Source: Limnomonas spitsbergensis
Lineage: Eukaryota; Chlorophyta; Chlorophyceae; Chlamydomonadales
DNA length: 64,000 nt
Direction: 5' to 3'
Assembly: GCA_037349105.1 (NCBI GenBank)
Contig: JAYJMM010000119.1
Coordinates: forward strand, 5,467,001-5,531,000
The notes below the pieces were generated by a model that saw only the letters and a program-made list of their open reading frames with translations, was not told where the DNA came from and ran no database searches. This document shows, piece by piece, positions 11,288-24,700 of this stretch (positions are counted from its first letter, which is position 1; every line of letters begins with the position of its first letter). Made by a program: the position numbers and the translations under genes.

Positions 11288-12069
11288 TCTCCCCTTTGAG
11301 TGGCCGCCCGTTTAGCTACCCCGTCGGCTTTCTCGATTCCGATATCTCCGTCATGGGCTTTCACCTTATGGAATTCGACTATTTTCCCTTGGGACGCCAT
11401 GAGCTGGAGTTGGCCCACGGTATGCTGGAGGAGGTCTCTGTGCTTGTGGTAGGTGAGAGACATGGGGGATCGGATAGCTTTCCGGATTTGGTACAAGGAG
11501 GTGGCGCTGTCAACAGCTATTTTTGTCTGTTCTTTCACTAGGGCTCCATAGATCCCTGCCAGCTCGGCTCTGTTTATGGTGTTTGTGGGACCTTCTCCAG
11601 CCGGGTTAATGGTGGTGTCTTGTTGATCGGCGGTGGCGCTCGGGATGTGGAGTCCAGCGCCAGTTAGCTGAGCTTTCCTGCCATCTTTAAGGCTGATTTC
11701 AATGCAACTGCCATCAGTGTAGGCTATCTCCCTCCAATTGTTCTTCAGCGCGCTGTTTTCTTGGAACCACTCTAGGCAATTGCATGCGTCCATTGGGTCT
11801 GCCGCTCTTGCTCTAGGGATGTCTGTGTTCCTTTGAGATTGTTGGAAGGAGCGTGATCCTATCATGGACTGAGCATGGTTCTGCTCTCCTTGATCCTCTC
11901 CCACCCTGTCCCCACTTGGGGGAGGAAGTCGGGTCCATGTTGTGGTTAGCAGGGGGTTGGCCCTGGCTTGCGGGTGTTTATCGACATGTGCGAGGGTTGT
12001 GTGGAGCATTCTGATGAGGTCATCCTGTTTCCACCGGATTTGCTGGGACTGGGCTTCTTTGTTCCACAC
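11179..12069 (-). pseudogene. LINE fragment: RNase H domain
   Basis: A 296-codon frame. Catalytic acidic residues are visible in order: YTDGS, then NRAELAGIYGAL, then VDSATSLYQI, then KAHDGDIGIEKADGVAKRA. This is the D-E-D-H/D pattern of type I RNase H, which removes RNA from the RNA/DNA hybrid during retrotransposition. The motifs look intact although the element as a whole is broken. Confidence 0.85.
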
Positions 12070-12074
12070 AACAA

Positions 12075-13910
12075 TTATATATGTCCATGTGGCATTTGTG
12101 CATGGGTGGTGGGTTTGCTCCTTGCGTCCAACTCTCCTCTTTCCACAGGGGGAAGGGGGAGCTCCTGGTGCTGGCTATTCTTGTACAGTATTGCGGATAT
12201 TTGTCCAACCACTTCTGGTATGGGGGTTTGCCTGTCGACTGTCGACATCCCCCTGGGCAGGTACAAGACAGTAGCTGTCGGTTCCCTGGTCATTTCTGCA
12301 GACCACACTGCCCATCGGACTGCTTTCTCGAGGGATGGTTCGTCCCGGTTTGGGAAGGCATGTGAGTACCCTGTCCACCTGTGTTGGAAGGCATTTGTTT
12401 GTGCTTGGAAGGCCTGATCCCTCGGGTATTTACTCCAATAGGTGGTGGCGTGATCTCTGACCTGGAGGGGGCTAGAGAACCGTTCCTTGGAGACGCTAAA
12501 GTGCGTGTCTATGAAAGCTCTGAACTGTGGTGGGATGCTAAAATTGTCCTGCATTTGTTTGGTCTGTGCTTTTATTCCTTCCTCGTGTCTGTTGATCAGA
12601 TCAACCACTTCCTCTTCAAAGGAGGAGGGGGGCAGCATCATTTTAGCATGCATGCCTTCATCTGCAGCCTGTTCATACAATCTTTTGAGGGTGACGAGTC
12701 TGTCTTTGGGAATTGTCCCGACGCACCGGCCGTTCCCCTTGTACACGCATGCCATCTCTGTAGTCGTGATTTGGGTGGTACTCTTAGGGTTCCACGTCTC
12801 AATCTCTCTCACTTCGATTTTACACTCTCCCGTCGGAGCATGGATGTCCAGTTGCGGGTTAATTGGCTCCATATCGAATGTTAACATTTCCTGGATATTG
12901 TCTCCCAGAGTGGTATCCCAATTGCTGTGATTTTGGTGAAACCCTCGTCGGGCCATGTTAGACAGGTGCCTATCTAGCATGGTGCCTTCGGAGGTCCTCG
13001 CTGATGGCTGGTCGTGGTTTTCAGAGATCCATTGCCGTAGAAGGGCGGCTGTGTTTTCTTCGGTAAGGAGCATCTCTTCAGGTTCCCAGCTGGGCTTCCA
13101 TGTGACTTTAACAAGCCCCTCCACCTGTGTGGTGCTAGTTGCATGTGTGCACGCCGGGCATGTCCATTTGTCTTGGCTGGGTCTCCAGTCCACTGGTTGG
13201 CCTAGGCATTGGACATGATAGTACTTGAAGCATATGTCGCACGTGATGATGTCATCATAGCATCCCGATGCGTCATCGTACTGCAGGCGGTGTGGGTTCC
13301 AGCAACCTTCGCATGCTGCAACACCTGCCCAGTCGTGAGCATGCAGGTCTTGACCAAGTCCTAAGGTCTTTCGGCAACAAGCCTCTATTTTCTCTGGTGT
13401 GTACCCTGCCATGCTATGGTATGGGATGGCCCATTCATCGATGATGCTTGGGTGCCAGGTGACTTGATATTGAATTTTCTTGATTCTGTCTTTCCCTTTT
13501 TGGTGGCTTCCTTTGCTTGGCTCTGTGACCATCCTCCAGCCTGTGATGGCTGCTACTTGGTTGGTGTGCCCGTACATCTCTTGTATGACTGTTGCCGCCC
13601 TTTCTCCTTCTGATATTTGGCTTTTGGCAAATGCAAAAATGCGCTCTACCTCCTTCCTTTTGTAGTCATGTCTGATACATAGGCATGTTCCTGTTGTCTG
13701 GTACTTTCTGCTTGGGGCCGCAATCTCTTTCCGTAGGCTCGAAGTTGACGAGCATCCTTGTCTTTTCTTGTCTCTGTGGAGGGTAGGGTCCTTGCGCCAG
13801 TGTTGTTTCTTCTTGTTGCCTTGCTGTCCGGTCAGGTTTGCTCTGCCCTCTTGATGCTGCGTGGGGTCTGGGATATCAGCGAGGTCTCTCGGTTGCTGTT
13901 GGAATGCCAA
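12075..13910 (-). pseudogene. LINE fragment with PHD finger, 611 codons
   Basis: The longest open frame of the element. Mid-frame it carries a PHD-type C4HC3 zinc finger: CEGCWNP, then CYDDIITCDICFKYYHVQCL, then WTCPACTH. Two Trp-rich stretches flank it, YQVTWHPSIIDEW before and VKVTWKPSWEPEEM after. PHD fingers usually read histone tails, so this may steer integration to marked chromatin. That role is inference. The frame sits between the RT thumb and RNase H regions and is separated from both by frame changes. Confidence 0.75.
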
Positions 13911-15005
13911 TGTCCTTGGTATTCAGGTACTGGGTAATCAATGTCTGGTCAGGGTGAAGGGAAGCCTGGAACATGGTTCCTGTCGGCATGGGGTTTCTTG
14001 CTATAGCAGTGATGTACATGTTTCCCTCGTGTATCTCTCGTTGATCCTTTGGGAGGCTCAACGACGTGTTTCTTTTTCGTGTCATGTCTCTTAGATCTTT
14101 GTCTGCACCCGGCCCGTTGTTTGCCATGACTGAGAGTCTGTTTAAGGCTATGATGTGCTTGTTTTTGACATTTCTCCCGTATCTGTTTCTCAAGCCTCTC
14201 CCATCCATCAAATGCTTGCCTCCTTGTTCTGTCAGGTCTGCTAGGTGACTGATACCCAAGTGGAACAGAGGTTGAAGCAAGGTGTACGCATTAAGGGGGT
14301 CTGTGGCGGGGAGGGTAGCAGTGGCAGGGTTAAGCTGTTCTAGCGCTTGGGCGAGTTCCGGGGTATGTGCAGTGAATTGTTGCACGTTGCTTTTCATGAT
14401 GATCAGGTTGTTATCTGTGATATGGGACAGTTGTCTGAGCCGCATGCAATGTTTCGCCTGTTGGGTGTCTTTAAACCCTGCGGGGCACCCGCCCATGTAT
14501 TTGAGCTGCTTCTCCATGAGACTTCGAGTGACTGTGCCCATGCGCCCTTCATCGAGTAGGGATGTGATGAGAAGTTCTGTTTTCTTCTTTGCGTCTTCTG
14601 TCGCCAGGGATGCACACCCGAGCCCAAAGGATGCGACATCTTGGTGTACGATTGCTGAGTTGGCACATCTCCACAGTCCGTACGCCTTCTTGACGGCTGT
14701 GGCCATGATGCTGTCTAGAATCTGGAGGTCAGCTCCCGTGCATGGGTTATCCCAAAGGTGTTTGAGATTGAGGGCTTGATAGTTGTCTCAATGATATGTT
14801 TAATTTGTCTTGGAGTGGCATGTGAGGCTTGTAGCTCCTCAATCTTTTGCCTTGCCTTCTTTATCAAGTTTTTGTGCTGGAACTTCCAGTCTAGTGTCAT
14901 CGTGAGCTCTGCACCGAGGTATCTGAAGGGATCTATAGGGGGAAGGTGTTGCACGTATTGTCCTTGGACCATTATCTGATTTTCTAGTTGTCTTTTTACT
15001 TGCAC
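13876..15005 (-). pseudogene. LINE fragment: RT thumb and linker
   Basis: Frame 14715-15005 contains PFRYLGAELTMTLDW and a Lys-rich helix, the usual post-palm thumb region of LINE reverse transcriptases. Frame 13876-14706 continues with helical linker sequence of no recognised domain. A stop or frame change separates the two near 14710. Confidence 0.6.
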
Positions 15006-15044
15006 CAGAGCATCCTTGTTCCCATGTAGTCCTGTGCGGATGTT

Positions 15045-16300
15045 TTAATAAAGGACACCTGATACTAGAGTTTTCCCAGTGTTGACCTTCATTTTCGCGA
15101 AGTCGGAGTAGAGACTAAGTTTCTCTGCTTGTACGTGCAGGTCCGACAGTTTACTTGTCAGCATTGACAAGTCGTCTGCGAATGCTGCATTGCTGCGAGA
15201 GTGCTCCATGCGATCGTTAATGTCATCTATGCATCCAAACATGTAGCCCCTGGCCTCAACTTGTGCCCACCGGAGCAGTGGTTCAAGGTAGATGAGGAAA
15301 AGGAGGGGTGAAAGGGTGTCCCCTTGTATGCTGCCCCGCCCCATGGGGATGTTTCCAGTGAGCTCTGTGCCCCATCGGACCTGGGTTGTTGCCCCTATGT
15401 AAAGGTTTTTAACTGCATCCACCGCATCTGTAGGGAACCCTAGGTCGTACATGATCATAAGGAGAATGTCGTGATCCATCATATTAAAGGCTGAGGAGAA
15501 GTCGACTTGTAGATTATAGATATTCTGGCCAGTGCGTCGCGCATCTTCGAGCGCCATGACTAGCATCTGAAGTTGGTCCATGGTGCTGGCTTTTGTCCTG
15601 AACCCCTTTTGGGTAGAGCTTAGAAGCAGGTGTTTTTCAGCGTAGTCGGACATAGCCCTTGTTTGAAGCCTCGTCCAGAGTTTGTATAGGGCATTTAGCA
15701 TCCCGATAGGCCTCTTCTTGTCTACCAAGGTTTCGTCCGGCCCCTCTCTAGCAGTTGTGTGGTGCTTTGCTTCCATTCGTCTGGGGTCACGCCGGTTGCC
15801 CACATGATGATCATGAGCATGTGCATGCACTCCTTGACCTCGAGGGTCATCATTTTTAGGAGTTCATTTACGATCCCATCTGGTCCCGGTGATTTCTCAT
15901 CACTTAGTGTGTGTAGGCATTCTTCAAACACTGAGGATTGCTGGATTGTTCTGTGCAGCCACGTTCGGTTTGGGAGACGGGTTGCCAGCGTTTTCAAGGT
16001 AAATTTATCGGGGCCCTTTGTCCAGGGGTACTGCCGAGTAACCTCATGTGGGTGGTATTTGCCGCTCTTGGGGGCACATGGGGTCAGCAATTTAGTGAAA
16101 CGTTCCTCCACAATCCTGATCATCTTCTTGGGGTCGTGAGTGATGTGATCTGTGGCCGGGTCCACCAGGGCTTTGTAGTTGGTTCCGGAGGCTGGCTTCT
16201 TGAAGATATTCCTGTTTGCCATCTTCGGTTTTTTGTTAATGAGGTCTCTGGTAGCTTTGATCGCTTGGTCAAGATTTTGCTTGTCCTGTCCCTTGTCCAT
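15045..16300 (-). pseudogene. LINE fragment: reverse transcriptase fingers and palm
   Basis: Two overlapping frames. 15722-16300 holds DEKSPGPDGIVNELLKMM. 15045-15830 holds KKRPIGMLNALYKLW, QKGFR, motif A VDFSSAFNMMDHD, motif B IQGDTLSPLLF, motif C AFADDLSML and KTLVSG. The catalytic aspartates of motifs A and C are present. A frameshift near 15.75 kb breaks the domain, so this copy should not make active enzyme. Confidence 0.9.
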
Positions 16301-16333
16301 GGTCCGGATCTCGGACCTAATGCCTCTGATGAC

Positions 16334-16666
16334 TTATGAGAGGATCTGCCCACTACTATTCATTCCCACGTTTGTCTCCAAGGTTGCGGCTTCGTTAAGT
16401 CTCATCTCCATACCGCTGGGAAGATAAGTTTGGTTAGCTATGATCTCTTGCATCCCTGTAGTTGTGTCGATAGCAGTATTGCGAACTTCATTTCTAATCT
16501 GGTGACAGGTATGGAAGTGCTTGCATAACATTACTCTTTTTCGGGACAGAACCCGTGGGCGGAGGTGGATGCCAGAGGGGTTAGTGTTTTTGCACTCGCA
16601 TGTCTGTAGGGCGATCGCTTGTGTCTTCTGTAGAGCACTCAGCAGTTGTTCACTTAGCTCATTCAC
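16334..16666 (-). pseudogene. LINE fragment between endonuclease and reverse transcriptase
   Basis: A 110-codon frame of no recognised domain, with a Lys/Arg/Cys/His-rich stretch (SRKRVMLCKHFHTC). It lies in the order expected for the linker between the AP endonuclease and RT domains. Confidence 0.5.
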
Positions 16667-16958
16667 TTTTACCGCCGCATTTGTCCCTGAATAATAGGCA
16701 GGCGATTGCTTGTTTTCCCGTCTTCGGACTTTATCCTATCGAAGTACGGTTGAATATCTTTATTCATTATCAGCTGCATTTTCTGGTGCAGGTCTCGGGT
16801 CTCGCCGGCGATACCCTCTGAGAAAGTGGAGGTTTTGTTGGCGAAGACTGTCTTGCCGGTGAGGCTGAAAGAGCGGACCAGGATTCGGGTGGAGGGGCGT
16901 GAGGGCTTTTTTAGGGTGGGGATGAAAATCCCCGTGTTTCTCAGTTCAATGTTGCCTA

Positions 16959-17642
16959 CTAACAGGGGTGTGTGGTCTGAATGAGTCCCATTCTGGAGAA
17001 CATCGATCCTGCTTTAATGATGCCCATATCCAGGTTTGTGAAAATACCGTCAATTCTGCTGGTCATGTGGGACTCACTAGTGCTGTTTAAGTGGGTGTAG
17101 GTGTGGGCTCGAGTGTTAAGGTTCATGTCTAGGGGTGAAAGTTTAACTGCTACAACAAAATTCCTGTGTGTCTCATCCTTGTGATAGGTATGTCCGCAGC
17201 TCCTGTCACCTTGAAGCAGCGTTGCGTTCCAATCGCCTAGCATAATATGACGGGAAGGGGGGCCGTTTTGTGCTTCTTGCATGCTTTCCGTGAGTATGCT
17301 GTACATTTTTAGTCTCTCTGTCTCATCCTCTGGTGAGCAGCCCGCCGGCGCATAGACCCCTGTGATGTTGACGGGCATGGAATGGGGCAGGTGGATAGCA
17401 ACGTTAAGGATTCTCCCATTGCAGCTGTCGCCCTCTGTTCGGGTGGCCTTGCCCAACACCGCAATGTGCTCCTTGATGGCAATGATAACCCCACGCAGGC
17501 CTCTGCCATGTTCGCTGTGTGTACATGCCCAGTATTGATACCCCTGCAGGGCTTCTTGCAACCATCTGGCCTTCTTCTGCTTGGGGAGCATGTTTGTCTC
17601 AGTGAGTACAAGGATATCTGGGTTATGTAGCTGGATGGTCAT
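16959..17642 (-). pseudogene. LINE fragment: AP-type endonuclease
   Basis: Exonuclease/endonuclease/phosphatase fold motifs appear in order: DILVLTETNM, GVYAPAG, HIMLGDWNATLL and SRIDGIF. The final motif, SDHTPLL, is present just downstream but in another frame, which shows a frameshift near 16.97 kb. This enzyme class nicks the target for target-primed reverse transcription. Confidence 0.88.
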
Positions 17643-17649
17643 TTCAATG

Positions 17650-17985
17650 TCATATTTTGCAGTGTAGATGCCCTGGACATTGGCTGTGCCTGATCATGCG
17701 CAACGTAGCCGGCTGGCGAACTGTTTGATCTTCTCCATGAGATGGAGCATGTGTCTGGCATGGTAGGATTGTATTTTCTTGAGTAGACTTGTTTTTTAAT
17801 ATCTGTTTCACCTTTGCTTTTTGCTGAGCTGGTTCTGGCGCACTAGTGATCAAGGTAGTGAGGTACAATATAATGAGGGGCTGAAGCAGTTTGTTCTTTT
17901 TCTTTCCTTCCGTTGTGTGCGGGAGGGCGGTGTTGCATTTAGTTTGTTTTTTCTTGAGCTTACGTACGTATCCTTTGGGAGCCAT
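17650..17985 (-). pseudogene. LINE 5' basic region
   Basis: Starts MAPKGYVRKLKKKQ and is rich in Lys, Gln and Thr. No domain is recognised. The endonuclease reading frame overlaps its end in another frame. This may be the start of the element's ORF. Confidence 0.45.
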
Positions 17986-18000
17986 TTTATTTTGTTTTGT

Positions 18001-18760
18001 TCTTTCAGCACCGTTTATCCTCTTTTGCCCTTGAATTGTCCTTCCTTTGATGGCACATCTAGGTGGGTCGAAGACTGTGACATGGGTGGGGGGGCTGCAT
18101 TGATGTTCGATGTATCATCTTGTCCCATGGTGGCATCTTGGTCTGGAAAAGATAACCTCATAAGGTGATTAAGCTCATCGTTTCTAGCCGGGCCATGCCT
18201 TGGTTGCACGAATTGCACGATGCGCTTGGCCCATACAATAATCGATGTGATAGAGTCTGGGAGCACTGGTCCCTGGATACATGGAAACATGAACCTGATT
18301 GTTTTTGACGTACAGTCTCCCCCGGGGGGTCGCCAATGGAAGCCTAAGAGGGAGGTAACTTCGCTATAAAAAGTGTAGCCGGAGACAATACAAAAGTGTA
18401 GCCGCCGGATCCGATTCACAATATTCGTGTAAACGAAAAGTGCTGAAGCAAGATGCCATGTGCTGATCCCATATGCCAACGAACAATTCTGTTTGCCCCA
18501 CTATTTATGTTTCTCGGCACACGGCAGGCTCTGACAAATGAAAATCGAGCTTGTGCAATTACGATGGCCATCAAGTACCGGTAAGAGTGTCTTAAGCTAT
18601 CCCTGGATTCTACCCAGCCTGACCAGCGGTTGCCCATTCATCGGACATACGCCGATTGATGGATTCATGGATCAATCGCCGATCATTGTACCGAGCGATC
18701 GATGCAAACGTATACGCCTAAATTCCGCATTCGTGTAATTCGTGTACCGGTATCTCCAAC
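18001..18760. other. region between LINE and phosphodiesterase gene
   Basis: May include the LINE 5' untranslated region and the phosphodiesterase promoter. No gene or RNA feature could be identified. The sequence CTATAAAAAG at about 18364 resembles a TATA box, but it lies about 400 bases from the start codon. Confidence 0.3.
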
Positions 18761-21700
18761 ATGATGATAAAAAACCCAACTCCGCAATATCGACCATTAC
18801 TACATCACTTACCATGCAGATCGTCAGCGCTTCTGTCGTGCCTTCTTTCGGTGGTTCTGGCCGGATCGTATGCCAATGCGAGGAGCTCCAAATCGGAGAT
18901 CCCGGTGCACGAACATGTACTCATGATGTGGTGAGCAGGGCAGGAAGCAGGGTCCTGGGGCGGGGGAGGCTTCCGAGATTTTGCGGCTTCTGCCAAACTA
19001 CCTTTTTGTACAACAGTTGACGAGTCGTTGCATTTTTCGTCAGCAAAAATCTGTCCGGAATCGGAAGTGTGAAAGTATGGTCTTTCTGCATCTCACTTAA
19101 ATGTACATGTCATGCAGTTATATTTCGTACCTGACTCAATTTTCCATGTATCAATCATTTCCACATATCATTGCCTACATTGCCATGGAGCAAAAGAGTT
19201 ATTGAGCAAAAACAAATTGCGGCCGAGTGAGCACCCGTGTGCCCTTCCTGCTCATGCTCGCCTTTTCTTCGCAGCCAAAGAAGTCCATGAGTGCATCCGG
19301 GCTGTTTTAGTGTGTCACTTGTACCAGAGTTGAAGCAACCACCCACAGTCTTCTTCGAGAATGCTTGGCGAAGTGTTAGGGCTTTTTGTTCTGAGCGGTT
19401 GGCTTGTCTCAAACTCAGTTAAGTTCAAGGCTTCAAGCCCCTACTTCACACTAAAGAAAGTGCTTGTACAGTGGCTTCAGCTTCATATCGAGTTGCGGAA
19501 TTCCACCCTCCGATTTTCATCTTCTTATGTCCACCACCACCTCCCTGCGTTTTGCTTGATTTCCTCTGCCCTTACATTTGATAGGACAGGTGATTAATTC
19601 CCTGTGCTCAATTTGACGGCAAGGGCGCATACGTGACATTGGCGCATCATACCATTGCTTCCTTTAACATCACGCCCTTGTTAAAGCCTTAAACCAAAAC
19701 CCCAACCCCTGGCTATACTCGTAATCTCAAGCCCTTACCGGTATCTGGATTGTTAGCTTTCACGGCGGGGAGGACCCTACATGTGGGATGCACTGTAAAC
19801 CCCTATAACCCTAAAAAAACGTGGTCCTTAACCCTACATCCTGAATATTATATCCTAAATATAACTCATGGCTTGCACGCGGAGGACCATGTAAGGTGGA
19901 TCACCTACGAAAACACGATTGCACTGTCTGCCCTTAGAATCCTATACCGGTAAACCTTAAATCCTAAAGCATACGTACGGCAGCATAGGCAGCACGATTG
20001 TGATGTGAACACTGTTATACCTAAACCCTACATACGGCAACATGGTTGGGCTGCTAATTCTTTGAACCCTGTAAACCCGAAACCCTTCATACTGCAACAC
20101 GACTGCTCTGCAAACCCTTTCAACCCTTTGAAGCCTGGACCCTCAGCCCTCCGTCGACCCTTGACCCTGCTCAGGATTGATGGCTTGCATGTGGAGGACT
20201 TGACCTGGTGGATTGCCCATGGCAACACCACGGGAAGCTTTGCAGAACTCGCTGGGATGGGCGTGACCTTTCTCAACAACAAGGTGCAGAAATGATGACT
20301 CGAACTCTTGGCTGTTTTTTGAGGATTTGATCAGGACATCATGTGGATCGAACACATGTAGCGGCTGGATTTAAAAACACAGACCGAGGTCATGTCAGAG
20401 CTTGGAATGTTTTAGTCAACGCAATCAGAAATTAGTTGCCTGCTTAGCTATTTTTTTATCTTGGGTAAGACCGTACAAAATATTATGCCAGCATCGTGTG
20501 TGTGTTCTTTTTTTGTCTATATGATTTGCAGTATGTCCCAAAACTGGCTCAAAAACAGAATCAACTGGTGCCAGTGCGTTTTCTGGTTAAGTTTCCAAAG
20601 CGTTTAAAGTCACACTAATCCCCACACAATTAAGGGGATTTCAGGCCTGCTGCCAGGGTGTTGAATGCCCTGCAAACCGAAAAAGGACCCGAAATTCACA
20701 CAATCTTACTTGTATTCCGTCATCCTTGCAGGTGGACGGATTCACAGACTCGATCCCAGGCTCCCTAGCGCTGGTCACAGGTGAGATATTGAGAACCTGT
20801 GGGCTTTCTGAATTCGAAGGCCTACTGTGGGCTGGTTGCATTGATAAGTGGACTGCTGGCTGCTTTTCTTTATTAGACAACTGTGTGGGCTGGCTGCATT
20901 GATAAGTGGACTGCTGGCTGCTTTTCTTTATTAGACAACTGTGTGGGCTGGTTGCATTGATAAGTGGACTGCTGGCTGCTTTCATTTATTAGACAACTGT
21001 GTGGGCTGGTTGCATTGATAAGTGGACTGCTGGCTGCTTTTCTTTATTAGACAACTGTGTGGGCTGGTTGCATTGATAAGTGGACTGCTGGCTGCTTTCA
21101 TTTATTAGACAACTGTGTGGGCTGGTTGCATTGATAAGTGGACTGCTGGCTGCTTTCATTTATTAGACAACTGTGTGGGCTGGTTGCATTGATAAGTGGA
21201 CTGCTGGCTGCTTTTCTTTATTAGACAACTGTGTGGGCTGGTTGCATTGATAAGTGGACTGCTGGCTGCTTTCATTTATTAGACAACTGTGTGGGCTGGC
21301 TGCATTGATAAGTGGACTGCTGGCTGCTTTTCTTTATTAGACAACTGTGTGGGCTGGTTGCATTGATAAGTGGACTGCTGGCTGCTTTCATTTATTAGAC
21401 AACTGTGTGGGCTGGTTGCATTGATAAGTGGACTGCTGGCTGCTTTTCTTTATTAGACAACTGTGTGGGCTGGTTGCATTGATAAGTGGACTGCTGGCTG
21501 CTTTTCTTTATTAGACAACTGTGTGGGCTGGTTGCATTGATAAGTGGACTGCTGGCTGCTTTTCTTTATTAGACAACTGTGTGGGCTGGTTGCATTTTGA
21601 GGCCTACTGTGTAGGATGGCTGTATTGGATTGTGAGAAACCCCGACTCCTTGAGCCACAACCTGTGGACTGTTGGCTGCGTGTATTTGGATGTAAACTGC

Positions 21701-24700
21701 ATGGGCTGGCTGCATTGTGTGGCCTACTGTGTGGGCTGGTTGTACTGGATTGTGAGAAACCTCGACACAGCAACCACAAACCTACATTCGTGGAATCCTG
21801 TCTGCATGTGCCTCTGTCTATGATGCCTACCTATGCTGGCAGCCAAAAACGCAACCCTGAAACGTACTAGGCTTTAGGGTTTGGGGTTCAGGGTTCAGGG
21901 TCAAAAAAAAACTCTAACCCGATAACCCTATTTGCAGGTGCCTCTGCCGGTACCTTTGGCACCACCTACGCCGGCAGCTACGACCGCTCCCTCTTCCCCC
22001 CTGGCTCCTGCACCAACGGCGTGCTCAACAAGAACGCTGTGCCAGGCACAGCCATCAGCTGGAGTGAGGGCCTCGACCTGGATCTGACACGTCTTGTAAG
22101 AGGATGTTATTTTTCACTCACCCTATTTTGTGAGCATCTTATTACCCTGAGCTGATATGCCCTAAGCCCTCAACTCTTAAGCCTGAACTAAGCTTTGTAA
22201 GGGGCCTTCCATCACAAAGACCCTAAGCCTATTTGCCCTTAAGTAATGAACCCTCAACCCTATGCCATAGGTCCCCTCAGGGTTTACTTCCAAGGTTTTT
22301 TGGGTAAAGGTCGATGGTTAAGTCCATGACGTTACACACCTGGGCCCCACTAGAAAAGGAAAAGGCTCGGCCGTGTAGGCACCCCAAAGTCTGGTCGTGA
22401 GTAAAGGAAACTTGAGGCTAGAGGGAAAGGAAAAAGAGAGTAAAACAAAGGAGAAGGAGAAGACGACCTCTAAATGGTGTGGCTAAAATCCTGAAATGCA
22501 TATGTTCTCGCTAATTAAGCTGTTGCGCTTATGTTAATATGTTATGTTGGCATGACAGGACGGCGGCGGCGGCTTGAACACATCTCTGCTTGTTGTGGAC
22601 GGCAAGTGCAACCTGATCTACCCGTGGTCGTACCCCAGGGTCAACACCATTTATGAGGTGTGTACATTCTTATCCGCATAGATCCGGTAAGATCTTCCTG
22701 GATCTGTATGAATCTGCATAGATCCGCATAGATCTGCACAGATCCTCAAAATATCATTTTTCATTGTTGATGGCATCCTTCTTTTGATTCAATTCCTGCT
22801 GAGCCATCTTGGCTATGGGGTTCGGAATGCCCCCAAAACATCAACCCTCAACACTTACATCTAAGGGACCCTCACCAGCCTGGGTGAAAGTCCACATCCA
22901 CTACAGAGTATCCCGTGCCCTCTTGGCCTACCGACTCCCGACAAGTTCCCGATACTTGCTCAAGTTCCAAGCCGCGGTCGCAAATCTCGGGCCACCCCAG
23001 AGGGGAGTAGAGGTCGGGTTTAGGGACTGGAAAATGAAATGGCTCCAATTAGGTCCACACCGCATTGTTTTTCAATCCCTAAACTCTCAACGTCAGTGCC
23101 TGCTGCCTTCAGGACTAGTCCTGCCTGATCCCCCCTTTCCCTAAACTAGGGAAAGTGTCCCCTCTTTCCCCACTACTTAACTAGCGCCCTACCAGCCCCC
23201 TTGGAGTGCTGACCACTCACCCCACTCACTTCCCTCCGGTCCTTCTCGCCCCGGGCATGCAGACTGCTGGACCCTTCCCCCTGCTGACCATCGCCCCCTT
23301 ACCTCCCCCACCCCTTAACTAGTGCCACTGATGAGCACTGACCATTAGGGTTTATGGTTTAGGGTTTAGGGCCCCTCTATTTCTTACCCGGCCATCACTG
23401 AATTTGCAACACCAACTCAAGCAATGAGACTGCCTGATCTTCCTGCCCGCTGTCCATCGCCCCTCTACTCCACTGCCTTCCCACGCATGAACTCCCCCCC
23501 CCCCCTCCCCCTCATCATTGACGACTTGCCCATGCCCTCCCTTCAGATCATGGGGACTACCTGGTCTGACAAACGCCTCATTTGTATGTCTTAACCCTAA
23601 AACCTTGACCCTAAACTCCTCAAGCTTGAACCCGTTTCAGAATGTATTCATTTATGCCTTGACTTCACTCAGGTCATTACTGGTGCTGGCATGGAGACTG
23701 CATGGTCAGACAAGGAGTTCGGCACCTACCAGCTCTTCAGGGGCGCAAACGGCCGAGGTAAACAAAAACGTCCCTTTTCACAGCACAACAAAATCCAGGA
23801 TGCATACGAATACACTGGTGCACAGTATAAATTAGTTAATTAAGGGCAGTGGTGCCGTATTTATGAAATTATGACTCATCAGATATGTTTATCAGTGCCA
23901 ACGACCAACGCGCACGTAAATGAGTGAATACAAAAGATGCTTATGAACATTTCGTTAGAAAGTGATGAATATCAAAATAGCGGATAAACAAATGATGAAA
24001 CTCGAGACCCGCCTACCGTCACTTGACGGGTGCAAACGGTGGAGGTGTGTATTTAACACGAGAGAAGCTAAGCTATGAAACACGATGAACAGATAAAAAC
24101 CCGGACCTAGAACAGTATTTAGGTGCCGACAGACCAGAACATAAAATCGTTTTCTTGTGTCAAAGCAAAAATATGATAGTTTCGAGACTGACCAGCTGCC
24201 CAGGGGTGCCAATGGCCAAGGTAAGGTGTGTGCAGGCTGAGACTGAAAAGTGGCGACCAGAGCCTTCATGTTTGCGCACTTGTTGCGCACTTGTGGGATG
24301 CACATTTTTGACTGCGGCGACGCAGGCCTTGTCTTTGTTGGGCATGGGATGTGAGTGGAGCCATACAAGTGTGAGTGGAGCCATAAAAGTACGAGTGGAG
24401 CCATACAAGTGTGAGTGGAGCCATAAAAGTGTGAGTGGAGCCATACAAGTGTGAGTGGAGCCATACAAGTGTGAGTGGAGCCATAAAAGTGTGACTGGAG
24501 CCATAAAAGTGTGGCTCTGCACACGCAGCAGGATGCAAACGCATCTACTTCATTCCTGCGGCAGATAAATTTGCAGCGACACTGCCTGTTTTATCTCGAG
24601 TACGGTACTTAGGCTTACCATTGTACTAATTACGATTAAGGGACCATCGGCATATATGCAGTACAATTGCACATGTAGCCTGTGTCACACACCTATCGAT

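Larger units (their letters stand above)
10211..18000 (-). mobile_element. decayed non-LTR retrotransposon (LINE) with two endonuclease types
   Basis: Minus-strand order from 5' to 3': N-terminal basic region (ATG at 17985), AP-type endonuclease, reverse transcriptase, thumb/linker, PHD finger region, RNase H, zinc knuckle, restriction-like endonuclease, then a (TTTC)n tail. Having an AP endonuclease upstream and a restriction-like endonuclease downstream is the architecture described for the Dualen/RandI LINEs of Chlamydomonas. The coding sequence is broken into at least eight frames by small indels, whereas every host exon in this window reads without a frameshift. The breaks are therefore probably true decay, not sequencing noise. 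The 5' boundary is uncertain and may reach about 18.4 kb. Confidence 0.85.

Noticed and set aside
24155..24544. Open frames on both strands over the GTGAGTGGAGCCATACAAGT repeat
   Set aside because: Produced by the 20-bp minisatellite inside a phosphodiesterase intron; no exon-like edges other than the decayed echo at about 24200.
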